A stretch of 64,000 nt of DNA from contig NC_089450.1 of the NCBI RefSeq assembly GCF_026210795.1, positions 186,001-250,000 of the forward strand, written 5' to 3'. The translations under genes and the position numbers were made by a program. Positions 1 to 10,579 of this stretch are shown piece after piece. A model generated the notes under the pieces. That model was not told the origin of the DNA. It saw only the letters and a list, made by a program, of their open reading frames with translations, and did no database searches. The stretch comes from Rhizophagus irregularis (Eukaryota > Glomeromycota > Glomeromycetes > Glomerales > Glomeraceae). Numbering within the stretch: the first letter of the stretch is position 1; the number at the start of each line of letters is the position of its first letter.

Positions 1-2
1 CA

Positions 3-122
3 TCAATTAGAGGTGGTTGCTATACTGAAAATAATGATATCATTATGTATATTGACAAAGAGTTGTTGGAACATTATTTTAAAAAAGAGGATGCAGATAT
101 TTTAAAGAAAATTCTTACATAA
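3..122 (+). CDS. 3' end of an unrecognised protein-coding exon (partial)
   Basis: An open frame enters from the left edge and ends at a TAA (120-122), giving about 39 residues. The tail is acidic/lysine-rich and reads ...DKELLEHYFKKEDADILKKILT. Codon use looks coding rather than random AT-rich sequence, but I do not recognise the family. The start lies outside the window. It could be the last exon of a host gene or of a mobile-element gene. Confidence 0.4.
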   Translation, partial: SIRGGCYTENNDIIMYIDKELLEHYFKKEDADILKKILT

Positions 123-839
123 AATTTAATGTAATATTCTAGAACTTCTTATCCAACCAATATCCTACTGCAATGCTTTAAATTTGCTCATTAGTGTTAG
201 ATAATGTAAAATAATGTATAATAAGAAAAAATCTAAATCAAAAATGTGTAAGCGAAATAAATTTATTATTAAATTGCATAATCTGAATCAAAATTTTATT
301 TATTCATACATGAGTTAAGATTTAGGCCCAATGTAAATAATTTTTAAATTTGGATATGAGCGAAAAATACTCTTAGAGGCAAGAGAAATACATGATATGC
401 TTTCAAGAGTAATGCGACACCTGAGTCATATTATTTCTTTGCTTTCTTACAATCAATTTTTTTATCGCCGGTACGATACTGCGCCAAACATTGATTGTAC
501 TGCGTAAGATTTTTGCTGTGCCGTTGCATGTGATGAGATTCATGTGAACAATTTCACTGTCGGAAAGATCAAAATGTCAATATATAACAAAGAGTATTAT
601 GTCCTTTTCGAGTATGTGAGAAGTCGACTCCGCCCTATGATCAAAGATTTATTTCCATGCATCATCACATCATAGGTGCAACCGTGAAGAATCTTCACGA
701 TCAAAAATCACGTGCACGTGAACAATTGTTCCCGCCGATTACTTTTGCCAAGAAAAAATTTTTTATTAATACATGCAAAAATAAATACAAATGTTCAGGA
801 CTTAGCCCGTGATACATGACGTCTATCTAATATACATGA
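123..839. other. Intergenic, no gene seen
   Basis: AT-rich sequence with no supportable ORF on either strand. It separates the edge exon (plus strand) from the end of the SAM/nuclease-like pseudogene (minus strand), so it probably holds two convergent 3' ends. A small palindromic stretch, ATCACGTGCACGTGA, lies near 707-721. Confidence 0.5.
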
Positions 840-2043
840 TTATTTTTTCTTAATTATCTCTTCTACACAGCGCTTCTTAGTTGCGGGTTCCTCACTACCT
901 ACTGCTCTATTCTTTAATAATCCTACGATCACTTCTAAAACCCTCTTCACATTCTTACGCAATTCTGTATCATCTTTGAGAGCGTCTTCTGTAAGTGAAA
1001 TTCAATACTCGGTCCTGCTCGTACTATAGATACCTTCAGTGCTGTGAAGAATGAAGTACCAGTCAGTTCCAGTACTGACTATACTATAGACGTAGTCGTA
1101 GTCGGGATCGAATGCATCATCCACCTTTCTTTTTTTCTTGTTCATATTTATATTCATCTGAGGGAAATAGAGAAGTAAATTAGCAATAGCCCATGATCAT
1201 CCTATAGCGAGTGAGCTAGTAGAATCTGTTATACTTACATCGCAAGCACTTCGGCATTGTAGTAAGTTTTGGCAGATACCTATAGTTGCTTGATTCTGTT
1301 TGCCTTCGGTTATGCAAATTATTTCCTCCAGCATCTCGCTGATAATTTTTTTGATGGCATAGTCGACACGGCCTGTGTTTTCTTCACCAATTATATTTGC
1401 CTGAGGTGTGATTACCAAGTCGCCGAGAATACTTATAGCCGTATGTAAGATCGTTGAAATATATTCGCATCGCATAGCTTTGTTACTATCTACAACTGGT
1501 CCCATATTTTTTATTCTACGAAGGATATCATCAATGCATAGCTTAAATTCGGAGGCGCTTTCGTTGATGTTGTGGGTGGCTATATTATAATATGTGAGCT
1601 CGAAATATATAAAAAAAACCCTTTAATCTGATATTACTTACGTGGTATGAACTGTGGAATGCGAGTTATATCCCCGCTAACAATCCCATATTTAGCACCT
1701 CACCCAACTCTTTCTTAGTCTTGTACGAGGAGAACGACCTCAACTTTTTATCTTTACACTCCTTAACGAACTTCACGAGTCTCATAGCAGGTCCCAAGCC
1801 TAAGCCAACACTGCGAAGCCATTCTTCGGTCAAGTCAAACAAGTCCCCGCCATTAAGCTCTTCCTTCTCTAAAATTTTGATAGCCGTTTCACTAAGCTCC
1901 AAGTTTTTCTGCCCCTGCAAATATTCTATAAGTTTGGCCGTATCATATTTTTTAATTTCATCTGCCAACGAGACCGTCTCATTTCCAGCAACAGAGATAG
2001 AGGTGGAAGCTGGAGTATAAGGTGTACTGGTTTCAGAAGACAT
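840..2043 (-). pseudogene. SAM-domain plus nuclease-like protein, decayed (frameshift and in-frame TGA)
   Basis: Three exons can be traced: 2043-1642, 1579-1239 and 1157-840, with GTAAGT donors and phases that join. Exon 1 has a Ser/Thr-rich start and a sterile alpha motif (LIEYLQGQ...LSETAIKILEKEELNGGDLFDL...EEWLRSVGL...AMRLVKFV). Exon 2 has GEENTGRVDYAI followed by ICITEGKQ, which resembles the D...ExK core of PD-(D/E)xK nucleases. Exon 3 holds a Lys-rich linker and a helical tail. I know this architecture as an expanded family in Glomeromycotina; its function is not established. Two lesions are visible: a one-base deletion near 1694, where GEVL should continue as KYGIVSGDITRIPQF in the next frame, and TGA at 1002-1004. 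The deletion makes the first frame stop just before the first intron. Confidence 0.75.
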
Positions 2044-2190
2044 AGTGTTACGTTTTTATAGGGATATTTGGCTCGGACAAAAAATAATGTTACTTTCCAG
2101 AGTAAGATAAAAATTTATTTCTGTTCGGGAAAGAAAATACTGGGCGTTAATATAGGTTTTTATGTAGCACAGGCATTGCATCATTACACG

Positions 2191-2769
2191 TAGAGGTGCG
2201 CTCCGGATGAATCTGGTCAATCCGTCATCTGGATGATCACGTGATGGATTAATCCAGATTAAAAAAATCGGATCATCGGATTATCCGCGGATTGACCGGA
2301 TTGATTATAATTCCGGCCGGAATTAAGTAATCGGCATAGAATTATCCTTTTTAGGGTATGAGTAACGTTACGCAAATCCAAAAAAAGGCAATTTTGTTTC
2401 CCAGCAAAAATGAAATTTTTGGTTTCACAAAAATCCTAAAAAGGAAATTTATCGCCGATCATTTAATTTCAGCCGGAATTTATGATTAGGTATTTAATTG
2501 TTGTCACGTGACGCACGGGTATGTCGATCATTTCCATTTATGGCGATACCCGTTCCACAAAAAAAACAGTTTTTCTAAATTTAGTTTCCGGTCGTGTAAC
2601 ATAAAATTTCCTAAAAAGGGAATTTTTTTGTCGATCCCGTATAGGATTGATCGGATATCCGGTCATCCATCCGGTCTATTTGACGGATTCATCTGATCAA
2701 TCTGAATCCGCCTATTAGACGGATTGATCCTAGGATGACCGGATTGACCAAATTCGGAGCCTACCTCTA
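2191..2769. mobile_element. hAT-like MITE A, 579 bp (word GGATTGACC/GGATCATC)
   Basis: The inverted ends read TAGAGGTGCGCTCCGGATGA on the left and, reverse-complemented, TAGAGGTAGGCTCCGAATTT on the right. Flanking 8-mers are ATTACACG and ATTACACA (7/8 match), the target duplication length of hAT elements. The subterminal zones are filled with variants of GGATTGACC/GGATGATC in both orientations. The core contains GTTCCACAAAA, CGTGTAACATAA and TTTCCTAAAAAGG, also found in MITE B. No coding capacity. It lies 148 bp upstream of the SAM/nuclease-like start. Confidence 0.75.
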
Positions 2770-2904
2770 ATTACACATGACCCGTTTCTCATATACGTTC
2801 GATAAAATAATAATACTTTATTTATGAAATAAAACGTTGCCAGAACCTGGCCTACAATACATAAAAATTGGCCGTTAAGACGCTTCGCACGAATATTTCG
2901 CATA

Positions 2905-3246
2905 CTAGTTATAATAACCATATACATTCTCCTCTACAAGAATATGGCAAACGTCCGCAGTGAGATTCTCATCGAAAAAATCAGAAATCAAGCTCCCTTC
3001 TCGCATAGCAACATATTTTACAGGTTCAAGGTGATATGCGTGAAGATAAAATGGAACGTTTCTGAATGGCTGTGGTAGCAGTTGCTGAATCTGAGTGTGG
3101 AGGTTTCTGACCGCATTTTCAAGAGGGATTGTAACTATTAGAGTGACATTATTGTTTGGGATTCCAATGAAGCTACCGGTGGGAATTATGAAGCAGTTGA
3201 GAGTAATATTGGCCATATTTTCGTTTTCTGGAATGTAAGGGCCCAT
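2905..3246 (-). CDS. Crinkler-type N-terminal domain protein (truncated or first exon)
   Basis: The product is 113 aa if read to the stop. After an alternative inner Met (3216) it reads ANITLNCFIIPTGS..., followed by regularly spaced hydrophobic strands and the end ICHILVEEN-like segment. This matches the ubiquitin-like N-terminal domain of Crinkler (CRN) proteins, which are common in arbuscular mycorrhizal fungi. CRN proteins normally carry a nuclease- or kinase-like C-terminal region, and none is visible here. A GTATAT donor-like site overlaps VEEN|VYGYYN, so this may be an exon whose partner is lost. Domain match is moderate; activity is unknown. Confidence 0.5.
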   Translation of the reverse strand: MGPYIPENENMANITLNCFIIPTGSFIGIPNNNVTLIVTIPLENAVRNLHTQIQQLLPQPFRNVPFYLHAYHLEPVKYVAMREGSLISDFFDENLTADVCHILVEENVYGYYN

Positions 3247-3797
3247 TGTGAGAAATTATCGCTTGCAGTAAACATGACTTTTAGCATATACATACCTCAA
3301 TTATTTTTGCGGAAAGTTGGCTGAACTTCCACATACCTCTACATGCTTTATATCTTGCTGGGAAAAAAGAGCGCCAAGTCGAAGATAAGGAGGTATAAGG
3401 CGTAATTAGTATTGTTGTCTGATGCCAAGAGTTCTATGAAGGCACATGCAAATGGAATCTTCATACCTTTTCACATGGGGATCTACCGGAGAGACGCAAA
3501 GGTAGTTAGTTCTTGTAGATCTCGAAATTCCAAAGTCCTCAGCCTTTCATAACATATGCTTTTGTCGTCACTATTAACTTATAAGGTAGGTACTGTATTA
3601 CATGTAGACCTCCTTTCAAGCGAAGCGCCTGTGAAGCAGGCCATTTTTCTCATGTTTGTTCAGGGAAAAATAGAGATACTAGTTAGCATACATAACTCAG
3701 TATGTGAAGAAATAATGTTTCACAGACTGATTGTATGATCAGCCATTACATCATTGCACAGAAATCTATGGCTCAGCAAATTCTTGCGAGCTGAAGA
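3247..3797. other. Intergenic, no gene seen
   Basis: Contains the presumed promoter side of the CRN-like ORF. The plus-strand ORF at 3556-3738 has no recognisable feature and looks like chance. From about 3772 a stretch begins (CAGCAAATTCTTGCGAGCTG) that recurs at about 4720. Confidence 0.5.
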
Positions 3798-4583
3798 TCA
3801 CAGCTCCGGACTAGTTAGATTGGTAGTGTACCACCCCGCCATAGAGGGTCTTGTTAATTCCAGATTAAGAAAAGCAGAAATAAAATTATTATTAGAGAAC
3901 CCAGATTGGGTCAAAATCTGAACATTGCTAGCCTGACTAAATACAGTAATAAAATCATGCACATTTTCCTTTTCAGCTCGAATAAGCATTTCTACCATTT
4001 TATCAGGATCAAGATCGTGACCATAATAACATCCAAATCTTTCAATATACCTTTGACTTTCTGATGACAATCCTTTATGGAATATTTCTCTAAGATGATT
4101 TTTACAGAGCTTGATAACATCATTACATCTCTTTATCTTCGAGTAATAATCCACTATTGAGTCTTCACCTTGAAGCAATAACCCATACTGGAACTTATCT
4201 ACTTCATCTGCATCATCTACCTTAATCTCATTTTTATCAATACCATCCGGCCATATTTCCTCTCGAAGTTCCTCAGCACTATATGGCAATTCTATTAGGC
4301 TCAAAATTTGTGGAAGATAAAAAGCATCAGATTGTGTAAATGTATGGAGTATTGATGTTGGATTTCTTACACCAGGCAGACTATATACAAATCGTTTAAG
4401 TATTTTCTCCCCTCAATGCCTGACTGCCTTTGTCTTCCAATAAATTTTGATTTCGCAAAATAGATCTTCCCAGTCTTGCTACTCTGGTATAAATTCAGGA
4501 TTTCCTTCATTATCCCATTCATACCTCGATCCATATTCTTTGATAAATTTATTGTAGCCTTCATCTGTCTCATCATCTGACAT
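3798..4583 (-). pseudogene. Retroelement gag-like protein, decayed (two in-frame stops)
   Basis: One frame runs from ATG at 4583 to the stop near 3798 (about 260 codons). It is interrupted only by TAG at 4479-4481 and TGA at 4413-4415. The start is acidic (MSDDETDEGYNKFIKEYG). The middle, YYSKIKRCNDVIKLCKNHLREIFHKGLSSESQRYIERFG followed in order by a Leu/Asp-rich helix and MVEMLIRAEKEN, has the helical pattern of Ty3-type gag capsid domains, in which a short 'F..GL....' segment precedes a helical pair. No zinc knuckle, protease or RT follows. A second copy of the extreme C-terminal coding stretch (TDLTSPE) lies just upstream near 4720-4790, so the locus has a partial duplication. Confidence 0.45.
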
Positions 4584-4718
4584 TTTGCTAATAGAGCAAT
4601 TATACTTAATAAAAAATAAAGTACTGGTAGCGTGCATAGCTTCTTTTCAGTATATGCGAAAATTATGTTGCACATGACCTGACTGATGATCCACTTATTT
4701 TTCTGTCCCACAGGAGTG

Positions 4719-4795
4719 GCCCAGCAAATTCTTCTGAGCTGATGATCAGTATTCCGGACTAGTTAGATCGGTAGAGTATCACCATTCGGTTAGCA
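4719..4795. repeat. Direct repeat of 3772-3840
   Basis: CCCAGCAAATTCTTCTGAGC ... CGGACTAGTTAGATCGGTAG here matches CTCAGCAAATTCTTGCGAGC ... CGGACTAGTTAGATTGGTAG at 3772-3840, in direct orientation about 945 bp apart. On the minus strand it encodes the same gag-like C-terminal end. It may be a remnant of tandem duplication of the gag-like gene, or a short terminal repeat. Confidence 0.6.
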
Positions 4796-4825
4796 TTCTA
4801 TCGAAATAATTCCTTTGGTGATTGG

Positions 4826-5197
4826 CTAGATAAAAAGGTTGTTCTTCTCTAATAATTCAGAAAGTTTCCAGGTATCGGTTTCTTCCCACCAAGGGACCAC
4901 ATTTTCAGCTATTTTCTGTATATTATAATTTACAATTTCTTTTTCTTGCCCGTGGAGTATTCCATTTCGAAGCATATAGCTTTCGATCTCTACCTGTTTT
5001 TTAGCCGTCTCAATTTCCCTTTCAGTATAAAAATTCTCTATGTCTTGATGAAATAATCCTTGCATAAAATAATCATAAGGATATTTTCTCTCTACCTCAT
5101 CCATTTTGAACTCTCGTTCACATTCTAATTTATAATATTCTAATACTTGTATCTTCCATCTTGTATCTGCTTTTTCAAGCGAGTTGTATGAATGCAT
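4826..5197 (-). CDS. Hypothetical 123-aa charged protein, element-associated
   Basis: Uninterrupted frame with a normal ATG (5197). The product is rich in Glu, Lys and aromatic residues, predicted helical (KADTRWKIQVLEYYKLECER), with a Trp pair (VVPWWEETDTW) near the C-terminus. There is no signal peptide or membrane segment, and I do not recognise the family. It sits on the same strand between the gag-like remnant and polB, so it may belong to the same Polinton-like element. It is the only ORF in this group without an internal stop. Confidence 0.45.
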   Translation of the reverse strand: MHSYNSLEKADTRWKIQVLEYYKLECEREFKMDEVERKYPYDYFMQGLFHQDIENFYTEREIETAKKQVEIESYMLRNGILHGQEKEIVNYNIQKIAENVVPWWEETDTWKLSELLEKNNLFI

Positions 5198-5313
5198 TGT
5201 ATATCAAACGTAATGATTTACTTAACTAATGTTTTTTATTTCAATTACTAATTTTTACCTACATTATTCTCTAGACGAAAAAATAACTTTATAAAAACTT
5301 TTCCAGAAGACGG

Positions 5314-5661
5314 CTAGATTGCCATTGCTTTTAGCATCTGTTCTATTTCATCATCTGATCTTTCATGATTCTCCTCTTTAGCTATATGATAATAAAGCTT
5401 ATATAATTCCTCTAGGCTAGCATACAGGTCATTATCTTCATATCATTTCCGATAATTTTCTAGCTTTAGAGTGTATGCTTCTTCATTAGGGAATATCTTT
5501 ACTGCGGTTTTCTTAATATAGTTATTCGGATTTTTTTCAGCTTGCAGTTTCTTTAGATATTCTCCATAATTTTTCACAAGATTATCATATTTTCTGCCTT
5601 TTCGCAATGCTGTTTTTATGATTTTGACTTGCGCAAGTTCTATATCCTTATGATCAACCAT
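5314..5661 (-). pseudogene. Hypothetical 115-aa charged protein with one in-frame TGA
   Basis: The frame starts at ATG 5661 (MVDHKDIELAQVKIIKTALRKG) and continues after TGA at 5443-5445 in the same frame (YEDNDLYASLEELYKLYYH...) to TAG at 5314-5316. The downstream half keeps a helical, acidic character, so the TGA looks like a late point mutation rather than the natural end. I do not recognise the protein. It lies 97 nt downstream of the end of polB on the same strand, which suggests the same element. Confidence 0.45.
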
Positions 5662-8600
5662 TTTGTATCTTTCTACTTTAGCAATATAAAAACTTTAATT
5701 AATAAAAATATATTCTTTAATAATTTTTTACCCAGAAAAAATATTTGTTATAAAGCATCTATTCCTTGACACGAAGTCTAACTTTCATAGCCCTTTCTTC
5801 TGCTTTCTCAGGAGCTATTTCGGTTGCCACCAGGCGTTTATATAGTCCAATTTGCCAATGTCCATATGGGAGAGTTCGAATTTCATTAAGTAAGATCCAG
5901 CGCTTGTTATCATATGGATTCAGCCCTATCTTATTTACCCTCTCCAGATATATTTGATGATCATAACTTCAGAGGCCATACATATCATGCCAAGTTAGTT
6001 TCTTATTTCTAAGACATTCTAGAAATTTATCATGTCAAAGCTCCCTTTTGACCATGCATTTCTTAACACCCTTTGCCTTCTGGATGCCATGTTTCTTCTT
6101 AGGTTCTTCTGAATCAGGATCATCGGGAGTTTTTGGATCATGACCTGCTGGAAGAACTGAATACATTTTTGGCTTTAAGCATACTGATTCGCCTATTGGA
6201 TCTCCTTTTGTCTCATCCTTCATTAGAAACAAGTCTCCTGAATAGTTAAGATCGAAAATGTCTGGTCTTTCTGCTCGATCTTTATAGATATTCTCAGTTT
6301 CTATCTACATTATGAGCGAGTCTGTATCTGTATAAAGTAGACGGGCCTTATCTCCATAGCGAGGCTTTATGTAACTGTACCAAAAGTTGAACATCATAGC
6401 CTTGCTAATGTCGAGAATTGCCTGCCCTACATAGATTGGTTTGTTTAGAGTTACTGTACTTTTTAACATATGGACTGCTGTAATTCCCCCTTCGAATGCT
6501 TTAAAGCCTACATATAATGGTGAACTTGCTAGGCGCCTGATTTTTTTATCCTCTTCTGTTCGGAGTAGCTCTACTCTCATATGTTTACAGACATTCTCTA
6601 TCTGTTTGCCGAAGACTGCATTATTTTTTAACTTATAATACATAACTCCAAACTCATCCCCAGTTGCCTTAGCTATTTTGCGTTTACAAATATTTTCCTC
6701 AATATATTCTTTCATCCATGGAGACTGCCAGAATTTTAATCCACCATGAATCTTTGTAACTTTCATCCCCAATTTCATGTATAACTGGAGTGCATGATAA
6801 TGGATCACGTAGTTCTTTTTAGGATAAAGGGTTTGGACGAGCTTTTCTCCTGTTGTATATTTTCCACCCCCAACTTCTTTATCTTGCACTAATCTTTCAT
6901 TATACAAGCTAAGCCATTTTTCTGGAACTATCTGCTTTTTTGGTGCTAAAGGATAATCTGCAAAGAAATCATGCAAATGCACTGGGGCTTCTAGATCAAC
7001 TTCTAATGTATATCCTATTTCCGCATCTGGTGCAATGCTTTGTATGTCCGGAACCTCTTTTGGGTTTACTTTTCCCAATATTTCTATAGGCATATATTGG
7101 GTCATTGCACCTGAATATAAAGCATTCTTATTCTCATATAATGTCCAAGTTGTAGGCTTACTAGAATCGTAATCTGGACATTTCAGATTATTAGCTTTGG
7201 CATATCGGTGACTTGCCATTGTCATTCCTCCACGGATACCATTTTCAACCATCAGATATTCATCCATATCTGTCATGAGCTTGAGTTCTGCCCCGCTACT
7301 TTTGTAAAGAGAATCATTAAACATTTCAGGTGCTGAAACATAATGAGAGGGATCTAAGCCGTCATCTTTCAAGCACATGATAGTGTAGTTCATAAAAACA
7401 TCCGTAAGTAAAAGTACATCTGTCTCAAGATAAAGATCATGATATTCTCCAAAGTTCTTCATCTCAAATATTTTCCATACCTTTTGAGCATGTTCATAAC
7501 CCTTTTTACTAATATTTTGCTGACTAAGAAGTGAGTAGAAGTCCTTTCTAGGTGAGAGGCTTGTTCTGTCGAATTTTTCCCATACATTTGTCCAGTTGTA
7601 TGGGAAAACGCCCTTTCGAAAAAGAAGTTTAATCTTATCTATTGAATAGCCTTTCTCAGTAAAATACCTAACAGTTAGGATGAATTTTTTGAGCTTTCCT
7701 CCTAAACATTCTACTAATTTATCTAATCCCATTTCCATATGCTGAAAGCTATCAAGAAATCGGAGCTGGCCAACATCCATGGCTTTGTACTTTCCTATAT
7801 TCTCTGGGATGCAATTTAGCTTATCAGCCGTGAACTTACTCACAACTTTCATAAGCGGATGAGAGTCATATCCCCAGAAATTATGACATATAAGAGGCAC
7901 TTTAGTTTTGAAAGAGCCTATTCGCAATTTTTTGTTACAAGAGTCATGAGCTGGGTCTCCCCGGTACTTTCCATTTATATGATCACCGATTCTTTACTTT
8001 TCGATTAAGTTCACTTAAAGCTTCTCGATATCTTTTCTGTGCCTCTTTCTTTTTAGAATGTTCTTTTTCCATGCATGTTTCCCATTCTTTGATTTCTAAT
8101 AAATTATGCTTTGCTTCTTCGAGTTTTTGTACTATCTCTGGTGCTGGTTTTAAAAAGGTCCCTTGCAAATCCAGCATTCTGTCACCTCATTGTATGCTTT
8201 AAGATGCTCTAGGTCCATAATTTAGCAATTTCTGCAGGGCGCAAGATAAGTCCTCCTGTATGTTTGCCAGCTCCTTCTCGATTTTTGTAACGAATCTTTC
8301 AAGCGCATCCGGACTCCTATATAAATCTTGACTTATGATTTTATAGTTGAGTGAACTATCCATACAAACAACTACATAGCAATAGCCACATGGCTTGTGC
8401 ATCTGTAATCTTTTTGTGTGGATTAACTTCATTTTCTCTTCTGGAGTTAGTTTTTTGGTCAACATTTCAAGATCCCAGAAAATGCGATATGGATTTGGTT
8501 GCATGCATTTATGGTTATAAAAAGCTTTGATACTCTTATTCTTAACTGGCATTTGCGGTTGCTGGGAGGCATTATTTAGACCCTTGCATTTTGGCAAATG

Positions 8601-8914
8601 TTCATTATATCTTATCTCTGAAGAGTATACATGGAGACAATAACGGCAGAAGTATTTTCACCCTTTATGTTTGCTATGATTGTATATTAGCTTATGTAAA
8701 TCTTTGATAATACAGTAATGACTTCTTTCTTTTTTCGTAATTACTAGAAGATTTACTTGCTTATAATCATCCCCTCTTCTTTCTGAAACATAACGAAATT
8801 CAAGACACTCATTCTGGTTGTGCCATTCATAGACACATAGACTGATTTTAGGATTATTTTCTTCAAACTTTTTATAAACTGGTGTTGAGACCGGCACTGA
8901 AATTGGGATGTCCT

Positions 8915-9135
8915 AGGACCCCGAAAAATACATATGGAGGTCATAAATGATCGGCAAGATTTTGGCCTAAAATAAGCAACTTTTCAGGGCCGGAATTATG
9001 ATAATGCTGGCCAGTATTAAAACGGACAATAAAATTTAGGCAGGCACTATCTAAAAAATGCAAGATTTTCATGAAAATTTTGGTTCTTTTTAAGCAAACT
9101 CAAATGTGACCTTTTTATGTATTTTTCGGGGTCCT
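8915..9135. mobile_element. MITE I, 221 bp, inserted in polB
   Basis: The ends are perfect 20-bp inverted repeats AGGACCCCGAAAAATACATA. The flanks are identical 8-mers GATGTCCT (8907-8914 and 9136-9143). Removing the element plus one 8-mer rejoins the polB frame (...NMEDI|PISVPVSTP...). The interior has GGGCCGGAATTATGATAAT and no ORF. An 8-bp duplication suggests hAT, although the AGGAC terminus is atypical. Confidence 0.85.
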
Positions 9136-9386
9136 GATGTCCTCCATATTAAGTTTCTTCATGAAACATCCATATAGCCGATGTGGATTTCTCTCTGGAT
9201 GAACTTTTACAGGATGCAAAGCTCCTAAGACATTCCAGCTGAAACACCAGTCATCATTATTTTGAATATTAATAATTCCGTTATTACATTTTGGCAAAGT
9301 TTCTGGCAAAGGTATATACGCAGTAGGACCAATCAGATTGAAATCAGATATCTCTATACTAAATTCTTCTATATATTCTGGGTAAG

Positions 9387-9854
9387 TAGTGCTCCGAAAC
9401 GAGTCGAGTTGACTCACGAGTTGGTCGAGTCGAGTCGAGTCAAGTCGAGTTGAAAATTACAATCAAATCGAATCGATTCGAGTTGAGTCAATAATTTAAT
9501 AAAATCGAGTCGAGTCGAGTTAAGCTGAATTAAACATAATTCCGGCCAAATTTATGGAATTTCCTTTTTTGGAAATTATGTTACACAAAATCCGAGACGA
9601 AAAATTTTTGAAAATTACAAAAATGGAATTTTGTGGAACGGCTATCGCCAAAAAAAGGAAATGATCAGTATAGCCGAATTAAAATCGCGTGATTTAATTC
9701 GCTCGACTCAATTCGGTTTGACGGGCCAACTCAACTCGAATCGAGTCGAGTTTATATTTTTATAATTTTAACTCGACTCATTCTTCGACTTTGAAACTCG
9801 AGTCGAATCGAGTTTACATATAACTCGACTCGACTCAACTCGTTCGGAGCTTTA
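9387..9854. mobile_element. hAT-like MITE B, 468 bp (word GACTCGAGTC)
   Basis: The ends are TAGTGCTCCGAAACGAGTCG and, reverse-complemented, TAAAGCTCCGAACGAGTTGA. Flanks are TGGGTAAG and TAAGTAAG (6/8 match). Both subterminal zones are dense runs of GAGTCGAGTC/GACTCGACTC. The core (GTTACACAAAATCCG, GGAACGGCTATCGCC, CCTTTTTTGGAAAT) is homologous, in inverse orientation, to the core of MITE A although their words differ. Removal leaves polB starting at ATG 9872 and running into the PEYIEEFSIE frame. Confidence 0.8.
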
Positions 9855-9872
9855 TAAGTAAGCATCAGACAT

Positions 9873-10262
9873 TTAGTATATTAGTTAGCTCTAATCGTCA
9901 TGCTATTACTTGCTTATATAATTTTTTTTTAATTATTTATTTCCTATGTACCTATCACTTTTCGATCATAGAAACCTACTGAAGATAAGTATTTACGAAG
10001 CTTTTCCAAGCAGTTCGTATCGCAAAACTAAGAACGTTGCTTAAATCTTTTCGTATCTAGTAATAAAAAGTAGGATGATTGGCGAATATTAGCCCTTCTC
10101 CGCAATACCGAAAAGGCTTGTGGGAATGCTAAATCTTAGGCCTGAAGGATGTCGATTCTATTGAAAGGCTAAAAAACGTATACCTTATTCCGATTGCCGG
10201 TAAACCTACTGCTTCAGCTTCATGGACGACGCCCATTACATATCAGAGTAAGATGCTATATA
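9873..10262. other. Region upstream of polB, no gene seen
   Basis: AT-rich, without a supportable ORF. It probably contains the former polB promoter, which reads leftwards. No terminal inverted repeat of the Polinton could be identified here. Confidence 0.4.
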
Positions 10263-10376
10263 TACATGCCACCCAAATTATTTTGGATTGCCGTAATTAT
10301 AAGTAAAATTCCAAATTCAATTATGGCATCCCAAATTATAATTATGGCATCCCCAAAATAATTTGGGCAGCATGTA
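10263..10376. mobile_element. Short MITE J, 114 bp, TA target
   Basis: The ends are TACATGCCACCCAAATTATT and, reverse-complemented, TACATGCTGCCCAAATTATT, a near-perfect inverted repeat of about 24 bp. TATA/TA flanks fit a Tc1/mariner-type target. The interior repeats TTATGGCATCCCAAATTATA. No ORF. Confidence 0.65.
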
Positions 10377-10438
10377 TCCTATGTTACAACACTATAATAG
10401 TCTTCGATCGAGCTTATAACAAAGATTTCGATCGAGAG

Positions 10439-10579
10439 ATGCGAGAAAGAACTTTTGAGGAATTAATGGTTACCCATAGAGATGCACTTGCAAAGCTAAA
10501 TATTACTCTCTGCAGGGAATGCTTTCATCCGATAAAATTAGAAGAAGGAGAATATTGTGTTAGTTGTCAGCCAGAATAG
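10439..10579 (+). CDS. Small zinc-ribbon-like ORF (46 aa), possibly an exon
   Basis: The frame (open upstream to about 10382) reads MRERTFEELMVTHRDALAKL then ITLCRECFHPIKLEEGEYC and VSCQPE, ending at TAG 10577-10579. Two CxxC pairs separated by about 12 residues could bind one zinc. Upstream the frame abuts MITE J, so the real start may have been lost. I do not recognise the gene. It may be a remnant of the neighbouring Polinton-like element. Confidence 0.35.
   Translation: MRERTFEELMVTHRDALAKLNITLCRECFHPIKLEEGEYCVSCQPE

Larger units (their letters stand above)
5759..9872 (-). pseudogene. polB: Polinton/Maverick-type protein-primed DNA polymerase B, decayed and split by two MITEs
   Basis: Family-B polymerase. 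The order on the minus strand is: likely start ATG at 9872, beta-rich N-terminal region, C2H2 cysteine cluster (KYFCRYCLHVY...EHLPKC, about 8655-8590), a FWDLEML exonuclease-like motif, ECWICKG/DSCNKK zinc ribbon, ICHNFWGYDSHPL, polymerase motifs NALYSGAMTQYMP, KNNAVFGK and YTDTDSL (about 6310), then the KAKGVKK-type C-terminal part to TAG 5759. In-frame stops: TGA 8658, TAG 6305-6307, TGA 6035-6037, TGA 5969-5971. Frameshifts lie near 8150-8215 and 7975. MITE I (8915-9135) and MITE B (9387-9854) split it. The motif A aspartate appears as Asn (ENKNALY), so catalysis would be lost in any case. No integrase, ATPase or capsid gene of the element is seen here. Confidence 0.85.

Noticed and set aside
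2043-3246. CRN-SAM fusion gene
   Set aside because: The SAM frame has its own typical Met start and MITE A lies between the two; no splice evidence connects them.
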